From positions 3,515,190 through 3,579,189 of the forward strand of contig NZ_JAGRRD010000001.1 of the NCBI RefSeq assembly GCF_018122735.1: 64,000 bases of DNA. The letters are read 5' to 3'. How positions within the stretch are numbered: position 1 is the stretch's first letter; each line of letters opens with the position of its first letter. This DNA is from Azoarcus sp. L1K30 (GTDB taxonomy: Bacteria; Pseudomonadota; Gammaproteobacteria; Burkholderiales; Rhodocyclaceae). The position numbers and the translations under genes are program-made. This document shows positions 48,477-55,490 of this stretch, piece after piece. The notes under the pieces are model-generated. The model ran no database searches and had not been told where the DNA came from. It was given only the letters and a program-made list of their open reading frames with translations.

Positions 48477-49353
48477 GGGTGTGGAGGTTGTGCCGCATCA
48501 TCGTCACATAGGTCGGGGCCGGGCCGCTCGCGGCCGACAGCGCGTCCGAATACAGCGTGCCGCCCATGACTGCCCCGCTCTCAGCGCTGATGCGTTCGCT
48601 CAGGCGCGGGTCGCTGATGTTTTCGATGAAGACCGCCGGGACCTTTTCCTTTCTCAACTGCTGAATCAGTCGTGCCACGCCTTTTGCCGTCGGTTCGGCA
48701 TCGTTGGACACGCCGACTGGCGACAGGAATTGAAGGTCGTAGGCGTGAGCGAAATAGCCGAAGGCGTCGTGCGAGCTGACCACCTTGCGCTGCGCGGCAG
48801 ACAGGCTGCCCAGCGCCTCGCGGATCTGCGCATCGAGTACCTTGAGTTCGCCGGCATAGCGCGCGGCATTGGCACGGTAGGTGTCGGCGCCCTCGGGATC
48901 GACCTCGATCAGCGCTGTCGCGATGTTGTCGACGTAGCGCTGCGCGTTGCCCACATCCTGCCATGCGTGCGGATCGATGCCGTGCCCGTGCCCGTGCTTG
49001 TCGGCGTCCATGGCAAGGGTGGTGACGCCGCGACTGGCGATCACGACCGGTCCCTTGTAGCCCCCCGAGCGCGCAAGGCGGGCCATCCAGTCGTCGAAAC
49101 CGAGGCCGTTGACGACGACCAGCCTTGCGTTGCCGATGCGGCGCGAGTCCGACGGACGTGGCTGGAAGGCATGGGCGTCTTCGTCAGCGCCAACGAGGGT
49201 CTGGACCCGGATCCTTTCGCCACCGACTTCGCGCACCATGTCGCCGAGGATGCTGAAGCTGGCGGTGACGTCGATTGGCGCAGCCTGGGCAGCACCCGGA
49301 CTCAGCGACAAGGTGACAAACAGGATGGCGGTGAAGCGTGACAGCGACAGCAT
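48439..49353 (-). CDS. znuA: Zinc ABC transporter substrate-binding protein (ZnuA-like)
   Basis: 304 residues with a signal peptide ending about AQA-AP (24). Metal ligands expected for cluster A-I proteins are H61 (EDAHAFQP), H129 (DPHAWQD), H195 (SSHDAFGYF) and D270 (LYSDAL). A short His/Gly loop (KHGHGHG, 119-125) precedes H129; ZnuA proteins usually have a longer one, so it is reduced but present. Last gene of a Zur-linked operon, 16 bp after the permease gene. Manganese or iron specificity cannot be excluded by eye, but the Zur and His-loop context favours zinc. Confidence 0.92.
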   Translation of the reverse strand: MLSLSRFTAILFVTLSLSPGAAQAAPIDVTASFSILGDMVREVGGERIRVQTLVGADEDAHAFQPRPSDSRRIGNARLVVVNGLGFDDWMARLARSGGYKGPVVIASRGVTTLAMDADKHGHGHGIDPHAWQDVGNAQRYVDNIATALIEVDPEGADTYRANAARYAGELKVLDAQIREALGSLSAAQRKVVSSHDAFGYFAHAYDLQFLSPVGVSNDAEPTAKGVARLIQQLRKEKVPAVFIENISDPRLSERISAESGAVMGGTLYSDALSAASGPAPTYVTMMRHNLHTLMAALTSAPPAR

Positions 49354-49369
49354 GATGACTCCGCGAGGA

Positions 49370-50242
49370 TCAGGATTCGAGGTGTTTGCGAACCGGCAGG
49401 CGTCCGGCCAGCAGTCCGCCGGGCGCAGCCAGCAGGGACGCGAAATAGACCAGACCGCACATCAGCACGATGGCGGGGCCGGCGGGGACGTCGGCATGGA
49501 AGGAGAACAGCAGTCCGGCGATGCTGCTGGCAAGCGCGGACAGGCTGGCGAACAGCAGCATCGCCGGCAGGTTTCGCGTCCACAGGCGGGCCGCGGCCGA
49601 AGGCAGGATCATGATGCCGACGGCCATCAGTGTGCCGAGGGCATGGAAGCCGCTGACGAGGTTGAAGACCACCAGCAACAGAAATCCGTAGTGCGCGACC
49701 GGCGACAAACGGCTGACCGCGCGCAGAAAGGAGGGATCGAAGCACTCCAGCACCAGCGGCCGGAACAGCAGGGCGAGGCCGAACAGGGTCAGGCTGGTGA
49801 TGCTGGCGATCAGCAGCAGCGAGTGGTCGTCCAGTGCCAGCACCGAACCGAACAGCACATGCAGCAGGTCGAGGTTGCGCCCGCGCAGCGACACGATCAT
49901 GACCCCGGCCGCGAGCGACAGCAGGTAGAAGGCGGCGAGACTGGCATCTTCCTTCAGCACCGAGGCCCGGGTGACGAGGCCGGCGGCAAACACCACGACC
50001 AGCCCGGCCAGAATGCCGCCCACGGTCATCGCGCCGAGCGACAGGCCGAAAGCCAGGTAGCCGAGCGCAGCGCCGGGGAGGATGGCGTGGCTCATCGCAT
50101 CGCCCATCAGGCTCATGCGCCGCAGCAGCAGGAACACACCCACTGGCGTGGCGCCGAGCGATAAGGCGAGGCAGCCGGCCAGCGCGCGGCGCATGAACCC
50201 GAAATCGGCAAAGGGGGCAAACAGCAGTTCGTACGGACTCAC
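49370..50242 (-). CDS. znuB: Zinc ABC transporter permease (ZnuB-like)
   Basis: 290 residues from a GTG at 50242 overlapping the znuC stop in a GTGA arrangement, with GGAGG upstream. About eight or nine membrane helices are seen, with the family's MSLMGDAMSHAILPGAALGY motif (about 45-64) and GLVTRASVLKEDA. It forms the membrane channel for the importer with ZnuC and ZnuA. Confidence 0.92.
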   Translation of the reverse strand: MSPYELLFAPFADFGFMRRALAGCLALSLGATPVGVFLLLRRMSLMGDAMSHAILPGAALGYLAFGLSLGAMTVGGILAGLVVVFAAGLVTRASVLKEDASLAAFYLLSLAAGVMIVSLRGRNLDLLHVLFGSVLALDDHSLLLIASITSLTLFGLALLFRPLVLECFDPSFLRAVSRLSPVAHYGFLLLVVFNLVSGFHALGTLMAVGIMILPSAAARLWTRNLPAMLLFASLSALASSIAGLLFSFHADVPAGPAIVLMCGLVYFASLLAAPGGLLAGRLPVRKHLES

Positions 50243-50997
50243 GCTGCCTCCGCTACATGGCACTCGGGTGCGTTGTCATCGAAGGCTTCGGACAGGTGGC
50301 GGGCGCGGGCGAGCAGGGCATCGGTCATGACCGCCGCGGTGGGGCCGAAGGCAACCAGCTCGCGAGCCAGCAGCAGGCAGGTACTGAAGTGCCTGCGCAC
50401 CTGTTCGAAATCATGCACCACGGTCAGCACGGTACGGCCTTCGGCGTGCCAGTGCAGGATCAGGTGAACGAGGTCCTCAACGGTACGGGCGTCGATCGCG
50501 GCGAAAGGCTCGTCGAGCAGAATGATCGGTGCATCCTGCAGGATCAGGCGGGCAAAGCGGGCGCGCTGCAGCTGTCCGCCCGACAGCGAGCCGATCTGGC
50601 GCGCCTCGAAGCCGGACAGGCTGACAGCCTCGATGGCGTTTTCGACACGTTGGCGCTGGCCGCGGCTGAGGCCGCCGAAGGCACCGATCTCGCGCCACAG
50701 CCCCATTGCGACCATGTCGAACACGGAAACCGGGAAGCTGTGGTCCATCTCGCTGCGTTGGGGCATGTAGGCGATACCGCCGCGGGGCAGTTCGGGCAGG
50801 TGGATGTGGCCGCCGATCGGGCGCAGTTCACCCGCCACGCCCTTGAGCAGGGTCGACTTGCCCGCACCGTTGGGGCCGACCACGGCCACCAGCGCACCGG
50901 CGGGGACATCGGCCGAAAGGTGGTGAATGGCGGGATGGCGCTCGTAACCGAGCGTCAGGTTGTCGAAGCGGATCAGCGGGGGCATGGATGCCTGCAT
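50239..50997 (-). CDS. znuC: Zinc ABC transporter ATP-binding protein (ZnuC-like)
   Basis: 252 residues. Walker A GPNGAGKST at 41-49, signature SLSGGQLQRARFAR (about 138-151), Walker B IILLDEPF and H-loop VVHDF. It energises import through ZnuB. The start codon lies 1 bp after the stop of the upstream His-rich microprotein, so the two are tightly coupled. Confidence 0.93.
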   Translation of the reverse strand: MQASMPPLIRFDNLTLGYERHPAIHHLSADVPAGALVAVVGPNGAGKSTLLKGVAGELRPIGGHIHLPELPRGGIAYMPQRSEMDHSFPVSVFDMVAMGLWREIGAFGGLSRGQRQRVENAIEAVSLSGFEARQIGSLSGGQLQRARFARLILQDAPIILLDEPFAAIDARTVEDLVHLILHWHAEGRTVLTVVHDFEQVRRHFSTCLLLARELVAFGPTAAVMTDALLARARHLSEAFDDNAPECHVAEAA

Positions 50998-50998
50998 G

Positions 50999-51163
50999 TC
51001 AGTTCACCGCCCACAGGACCGTGGCCCACAGCAGCGTCGAAGCAGCGGTGGCAACGAGCAGACGCAGTCCGAGGCCGGTGCCGAGGGGACTGAGGCGCAG
51101 CGGCGGACGATGCCTTGCAGGGCCGTGTGAATGCGGGTGCGAGTGTGTCTGGTTCATGATCAT
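50999..51163 (-). CDS. His-rich single-helix microprotein of the zinc operon
   Basis: 54 residues from the ATG at 51163 (a second ATG at 51157 and a TTG at 51190 are possible). The N-terminus THSHPHSHGPARH is packed with histidines, and a single hydrophobic helix (about residues 32-53) ends the protein. It lies between zur and znuC on the same strand; its stop is separated from the znuC start by 1 bp. No family is recognised. A membrane-tethered metal-binding accessory to ZnuBC is a reasonable guess. Confidence 0.65.
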   Translation of the reverse strand: MIMNQTHSHPHSHGPARHRPPLRLSPLGTGLGLRLLVATAASTLLWATVLWAVN

Positions 51164-51202
51164 GCGTGTGCCGCGGGCACGCGCTCTCAATAGGGATGGG
51201 GT

Positions 51203-51685
51203 TCAGTGCTGACCGGGGTCGTTGTCGCTCCCCGGTCCGTCACCACAGGTCGCGCATGCGCCGTGCAGCACCAGTTCGGCGCGGTCGAGCTGGTAGCCAT
51301 CGGGCAGGCTGACGGCCGACGACGGTTGCAGGCTTTCCAGGCAGATCACCCGGCCGCAGCGGTCACAGTGGAAATGCGCATGTCGATGACTGTCGGGTCG
51401 AACCACCTCGAAGCGCCAGGCGCGGTCGCTGCCGGCGATGCGTCGCGCGATACCCTGCTCGACCAGCCAGTCGAGGGCGCGGTACAGCGTGACCCGGTCG
51501 TGAGGAATGTCGTCCGCCGCGAGCGCGGCGCCAAGATCCTCGTGCGACATCGGCGCGGGCGCAATCTGCAGGGCCTCGATGACGGCCACACGGGTGCGCG
51601 TGACCCGTCCGCCGTGGTCGGCAATGAGGTCTTTCGCCGCACGGTTGCCGGAGCGGACGGAACCTTTGCTGAACGACATGATCAT
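51203..51685 (-). CDS. zur: Fur-family regulator, Zur-like
   Basis: 160 residues from ATG at 51685 (ATG at 51679 also possible). The winged-helix domain occupies about 15-85 (VTRTRVAVIEALQ, RVTLYRALDWLVEQGI). Metal sites are RHAHFHCDRCG and CATCG, the two CxxC pairs of the structural zinc site. First gene of the znu operon and placed beside a palindromic operator; together these favour zinc sensing over iron. A much longer open frame extends antisense into the neighbouring genes and is not credible. Confidence 0.88.
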   Translation of the reverse strand: MIMSFSKGSVRSGNRAAKDLIADHGGRVTRTRVAVIEALQIAPAPMSHEDLGAALAADDIPHDRVTLYRALDWLVEQGIARRIAGSDRAWRFEVVRPDSHRHAHFHCDRCGRVICLESLQPSSAVSLPDGYQLDRAELVLHGACATCGDGPGSDNDPGQH

Positions 51686-51704
51686 CTGGCCCTCACCGTT
51701 TACG

Positions 51705-51729
51705 AATGCTATTGCAACATTGTAGCATT
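51705..51729. promoter_or_regulatory. Zur-box-like palindrome between two zinc operons
   Basis: AATGCTA (51705-51711) and TAGCATT (51723-51729) are exact 7-bp arms, 11 bp apart, further flanked by TTACG and CGTAA. The shape and AT-rich arms recall Zur/Fur boxes. On the minus strand TACAAT (51724-51719), a good -10 for zur, lies inside it. It sits between the divergent zur-znu and ZrgA-like operons and could control both. Confidence 0.75.
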
Positions 51730-51794
51730 TACGTAATCGTATTGGCGCATGCTGATGCGTGTCTGTCGATTCCAAGCCATATTCAGGAGTACCC

Positions 51795-52307
51795 ATGAAG
51801 CGAACGATTGCCGGCCTGTTGCTGGTGTTTGGCTGCGGCGCGGCGTCTGCCCAGCATGCGCCGCATGAACACGGTGTAGCGGAGCTGCGCGTGGCAGTGG
51901 CCGGAAATACGATGCAGATCGAGTTCGAGAGCCCGCTCGACAATCTGGTCGGTTTCGAGCATGCGCCGCGCACCGACGCCGAGCGGCAGTCGCTGGCTGC
52001 GGCCGGGGCGGCGCTGAAGTCGGTCGAGCGTGTCGTGTCGGTACCTGCCGCGGCCGGCTGCGCGGTGGTCTCCACCCAGCTCGAACAACCTTTTGCCGAA
52101 CACGAAGGTCGCGGGCATGACGACGGCCATGCCGAAATGGCCGTGACCCATGTCCTGCAATGCGCCAAACCCGCGGCGCTCGACCGGCTTGAAATCAGGC
52201 TCTTCGCGCTGTACCCGCGGCTCCGGCAGATCCGTGCAGAGCGTGCTTCGCCGCGCGGACAGACCGCCAGCACGCTTACCGCCGAACAGCGAATGCTCGA
52301 CTTGTGA
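51795..52307 (+). CDS. DUF2796/ZrgA-family zinc uptake protein
   Basis: 170 residues from ATG 51795: signal peptide to about SAQ (20) and a mature start HAPHEHGVAELRVAV typical of DUF2796. A His/Asp cluster EHEGRGHDDGHAEMAVTH (about 108-125) likely binds metal. ZrgA of Vibrio cholerae belongs to this family and takes part in zinc uptake. Its stop overlaps the ATPase start (GTGA). It heads the rightward half of the zinc island. Confidence 0.87.
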   Translation: MKRTIAGLLLVFGCGAASAQHAPHEHGVAELRVAVAGNTMQIEFESPLDNLVGFEHAPRTDAERQSLAAAGAALKSVERVVSVPAAAGCAVVSTQLEQPFAEHEGRGHDDGHAEMAVTHVLQCAKPAALDRLEIRLFALYPRLRQIRAERASPRGQTASTLTAEQRMLDL

Positions 52308-53023
52308 GCCCGACCGCCGTCGATCTGCAGGCGCTGCGCTTCCGCTGGCGGGGGGCCGCGTCCGATTGCCTTGCGATCGACGCATTTGCGCTTGCGCCGC
52401 GTGAGCGGGTATTTCTGCAGGGGCCAAGCGGCAGCGGCAAGAGTACGCTGCTGGCGCTGATCGGCGGCGTGTTGACGCCGTCGACAGGACAGGTGCAGGT
52501 GGCAGGGCAGGCCCTTAGTACGCTGTCGTCCGCGGCGCGGGACCGGTTCCGCGCCGACCATATCGGATTCATCTTCCAGCTCTTCAATCTGCTGCCCTAC
52601 CTGTCGGCTCGCGACAACATCATGTTGCCGTGCCGGTTTTCGGCGGCACGGCGGCAACGCCTGCAGCAGGCAGGGCAGACGGCGGCTGACGAGGTCCTGC
52701 GCCTGGCCGAGCACCTCGACCTGTCTCCGGCCCTGCTCGGGCGGCCGGCGTCCGAGCTGTCGGTGGGCCAGCAGCAGCGGGTGGCGGCGGCGCGTGCCCT
52801 CATCGGCCGCCCCGGCCTGATCGTCGCCGACGAGCCCACGTCGGCGCTGGATGCGGACAGGCAGTCGGCGTTTCTCGATCTGCTGCTGGGCGAGTGCGCT
52901 GCGAGCGACGCTGCCCTGCTGTTCGTCAGTCACGACCCCCGCCTGGCACAGCGCTTCGATCGCGTCCTGAATCTGGCCGATATCAACCGGGCCGCGCCCT
53001 CCGGCAGCGGAGGCATGGAATGA
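52304..53023 (+). CDS. ABC transporter ATP-binding protein (LolD/MacB type)
   Basis: 239 residues from GTG 52304. Walker [10 protein letters not shown] (about 42-50), signature [16 protein letters not shown] (about 150) with the LSVGQ variant, Walker [13 protein letters not shown]. This class powers extraction of lipoproteins or mechanotransmission rather than solute import. Overlaps by 4 bp with both neighbours and pairs with the FtsX-like permease. Confidence 0.92.
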   Translation: MSPTAVDLQALRFRWRGAASDCLAIDAFALAPRERVFLQGPSGSGKSTLLALIGGVLTPSTGQVQVAGQALSTLSSAARDRFRADHIGFIFQLFNLLPYLSARDNIMLPCRFSAARRQRLQQAGQTAADEVLRLAEHLDLSPALLGRPASELSVGQQQRVAAARALIGRPGLIVADEPTSALDADRQSAFLDLLLGECAASDAALLFVSHDPRLAQRFDRVLNLADINRAAPSGSGGME

Positions 53024-54297
53024 GCCCGATCTGGCATCTGACCTGGCGCAGTGTGGCCAACCGTCGTCTGTCGGTGTTGCTGACCGTGATCGCGGTCGCA
53101 CTCTCGGTCGCCATGTTGATTGGCGTCGAACGCTTGCGCAACGATGCCCGTGAAGGTTTCGCGCGCACGATTGCGGGGACTGACCTGGTCGTCGGCGCGC
53201 GTGGCGGCGCGGTACAGCTCTTGCTGTATTCCGTGTTTCACATGGGCAATGCCACCAACAACATGTCCTGGGAAAGCCTGCAGAAGATCGCCGCCTTGCC
53301 TCAGGTGGACTGGGTGGTGCCGCTGTCGCTTGGAGATTCGCACCGCGGCTTTCGCGTCGTCGGTACGTCTTCCGGATTTTTCGAGCACTACCGATTCGGC
53401 GAGGATGAGTCGCTCCGCTTCGCCGCCGGGCGCGCGTTTGCCCCGGCACCGGAGGGCATCTTCGACACCGTGATCGGTGCCGAGGTGGCTGCGCGCTTCG
53501 GCTATCGCGAAGGCGACCACATCGTGCTCAGTCACGGCAGCGGCGCAGGGGTGAGCTTCGCGGATCATGCCGACAAGCCCTTTACCGTGGTCGGCGTATT
53601 GGCGCGAAGCGGCACGCCGGTGGATCGCTCGGTGCTGGTCAGCCTGGAAGGCATCGAGGCGATCCACATCGACTGGCAGGGCGGTGCGCAGATTCCCGGT
53701 TTGCATATCTCACCCGAGCAGGTGCGCAAGTTCGACATCCGCCCCAGGACGGCCACCGCGGCGCTGGTCGGGCTGAAGAACCGGGTCACGGTGTTTCGTG
53801 TGCAGCGCTGGGTGAATACCTTTGCCGATGAGCCGCTGACCGCGATTCTGCCCGGCGCAACCCTGCAGGAGTTGTGGAATCTGCTGGGCGTGGCTGAACA
53901 GGCCCTGTTGGCCGTGTCGGCGTTGGTGGTGGTGGTCGGCCTGGCCGGGCTGATGGCGGTGATGGTCGCCAGCCTTGGCGAGCGTCGTCGTGAACTTGCC
54001 ATCTTGCGTGCCCTCGGTGCGGGGCCGAGACAGATCCTGGCGCTGCTGATGCTCGAGAGCATGACGCTGGCGCTGACCGGGATCTGTGCGGGTCTCGTGT
54101 TGGTGACTGCAGCCAGCGCGGCACTGGCCCCTTGGCTGGCATCGACCTACGGTCTGCGTCTCGGCATCGGCTGGCCTTCGATGTCAGAATGGGTGCTGCT
54201 CGGGGCGGTGTTCGCCGCCAGTGTGCTGGCAAGCCTGGTGCCGGGCGTCCGGGCATACCGCTATTCCGTGGCCGATGGCATGACAATCAGGATGTGA
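53020..54297 (+). CDS. ABC transporter permease (FtsX/MacB-like)
   Basis: 425 residues from the ATG at 53020. One N-terminal helix (about 18-38), a large periplasmic domain (about 40-290) and three C-terminal helices with the FtsX-domain stretch GERRRELAILRALGAGPRQI. In this topology the pair ATPase-permease usually moves material from the inner-membrane outer leaflet or works mechanically on periplasmic partners. Probable partners are the flanking DUF2796 and DUF3299 proteins. Confidence 0.92.
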   Translation: MSPIWHLTWRSVANRRLSVLLTVIAVALSVAMLIGVERLRNDAREGFARTIAGTDLVVGARGGAVQLLLYSVFHMGNATNNMSWESLQKIAALPQVDWVVPLSLGDSHRGFRVVGTSSGFFEHYRFGEDESLRFAAGRAFAPAPEGIFDTVIGAEVAARFGYREGDHIVLSHGSGAGVSFADHADKPFTVVGVLARSGTPVDRSVLVSLEGIEAIHIDWQGGAQIPGLHISPEQVRKFDIRPRTATAALVGLKNRVTVFRVQRWVNTFADEPLTAILPGATLQELWNLLGVAEQALLAVSALVVVVGLAGLMAVMVASLGERRRELAILRALGAGPRQILALLMLESMTLALTGICAGLVLVTAASAALAPWLASTYGLRLGIGWPSMSEWVLLGAVFAASVLASLVPGVRAYRYSVADGMTIRM

Positions 54298-54893
54298 TGA
54301 TGAGAACAATGAAGTTCACACTGGCAGTGCTGGTCGCGGTAGCGACGGTCGCAGGTTTGCCCGCGGCGGCGAAGGATGAGTATCAGGTTGGCGAGCGCCT
54401 GGGCAAGAGTGCGGCGGGCAAGACCGGGGATTTCCGGGAGATCAGCTGGGATGACCTCATTCCTGCCGACTGGAACCCGGAAAAGTTCTTTGCCGGGCTG
54501 AAGATCGAAGACCTCAAGGACAGTGACCCGCGCACGCTGGAGGTGATGCAGAAGATTCGCGACGAGTGGGATCGTGCGCCGCTGGTGACGCGGTTTAACG
54601 GTCAGCAGGTGCGCATTCCCGGTTTCATCGTGCCGCTCGAAACCGACGGCAAGCGCATTCGCGAGTTCCTGCTGGTGCCGTACTTCGGTGCCTGCGTGCA
54701 TGTGCCGCCGCCGCCCGCCAATCAGTTGATCCACGTCATGCCCGACAAGCCGGTCGACGCCCGGCTCGAGATGGCGCCGGTGTGGGTCAATGGGGTTCTG
54801 AACGTTGCCCGCTTCGAGTCCGATATGGGCAATGCCGGTTACCAGATGCGCGGTATCAGGGTGGAGGAATACAAGGAGGCGATGCCGAAGTGA
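54297..54893 (+). CDS. DUF3299 family periplasmic protein
   Basis: 198 residues from ATG 54297, which overlaps the permease stop (TGATG). Signal peptide to about AAA-KD (25). The conserved core is VRIPGFIVPLE (about 100-110) followed by FLLVPYFGACVHVPPPPANQ, a Cys/His/Pro-rich stretch that could bind metal. The function of DUF3299 is unknown; membership in the Zur-linked operon suggests a part in zinc handling. Confidence 0.87.
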   Translation: MMRTMKFTLAVLVAVATVAGLPAAAKDEYQVGERLGKSAAGKTGDFREISWDDLIPADWNPEKFFAGLKIEDLKDSDPRTLEVMQKIRDEWDRAPLVTRFNGQQVRIPGFIVPLETDGKRIREFLLVPYFGACVHVPPPPANQLIHVMPDKPVDARLEMAPVWVNGVLNVARFESDMGNAGYQMRGIRVEEYKEAMPK

Positions 54894-54898
54894 GCAGC

Positions 54899-54934
54899 TC
54901 GCCAGGCCGCGGAATCAGGGCGCAGGCCTGGCGA
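54899..54934. terminator. Bidirectional hairpin terminator
   Basis: Perfect 10-bp arms (54899-54908 with 54925-54934) and a 16-nt loop. It lies between the convergent DUF3299 and PilZ genes and overlaps the last codons of the latter. No T-run. Confidence 0.6.
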
Positions 54935-55295
54935 TGAGTGCGGAGAGCTCACGGCTCAGGCCTTCGGCGTCACCGAGATTGAGCGCGAGCAGACGGCGCA
55001 GATGGGTGATGCTGTCGAGATCGATTTCCCGGCATGCGAGACCGAGGTGCGGGCCCTCGACGTGCGCCTGCACGCCTTCCATGCGGATGGTCGCGAGTCC
55101 ATCGTCGAGACCGATTTCGAGCAGGCAAGGTTCGTTCGCTGCGATCGCGGGCCGCTCATCGTCAAACGCCAGCAGTGCGCCCTTGAGCGAGAGATCGAGC
55201 ACCTCGCAGCGGTATTCGTGATCGCCTACAAGCAGTCGCGCACCGCTGCTGAAGCGGATGCGGCTGTAGTGCCGGCGCTGGGCGTTGTTCATCAT
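54915..55295 (-). CDS. PilZ-domain protein
   Basis: 126 residues from ATG 55295, preceded by GGAG (a second ATG follows directly). The c-di-GMP binding motifs are RRHYSR (7-12) and DLSLKG (34-39), the RxxxR and D/NxSxxG signature of PilZ domains; the domain fills the protein. It is divergent from the type I secretion/adhesin operon, suggesting a c-di-GMP link to surface attachment. Confidence 0.9.
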   Translation of the reverse strand: MMNNAQRRHYSRIRFSSGARLLVGDHEYRCEVLDLSLKGALLAFDDERPAIAANEPCLLEIGLDDGLATIRMEGVQAHVEGPHLGLACREIDLDSITHLRRLLALNLGDAEGLSRELSALIARPAP

Positions 55296-55414
55296 TGTTT
55301 CTCCACCTTGTGTGGCTGCCGTGCGTATTCTGCGACCACTGACCGGGTACGGCAAGCACGTCCTGGCGTCATTTCGCGGGTTTTGCCCCGAATTTCGTGT
55401 GGTTTTTGTTCATG

Positions 55415-55437
55415 GCGCTCAAGTATTCCTTGAGCGC
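55415..55437. promoter_or_regulatory. Perfect palindrome over the adhesin-secretion promoter
   Basis: GCGCTCAAG (55415-55423) and CTTGAGCGC (55429-55437) are exact 9-bp arms around a 5-nt centre. The right arm contains the likely -35 hexamer. Shape and position suggest a dimeric regulator's operator; a hairpin is the alternative. Confidence 0.6.
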
Positions 55438-55457
55438 TGGCGAATCCTGTCTAGAAT
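55430..55457 (+). promoter_or_regulatory. Candidate sigma-70 promoter of the secretion/adhesin operon
   Basis: TTGAGC (55430-55435) and TAGAAT (55452-55457) with 16-bp spacing. The predicted start, about 55464, leaves a 27-nt leader with GGGGA before the GTG start. Confidence 0.55.
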
Positions 55458-55490
55458 CGGCCTTCGATCAATACTCGGTCTGGGGAATGC

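Noticed and set aside
51686-53449. Long N-terminal extension of the Zur reading frame
   Set aside because: It would run antisense through the DUF2796 and ABC genes and across the palindrome; Fur-family proteins start near 51685.
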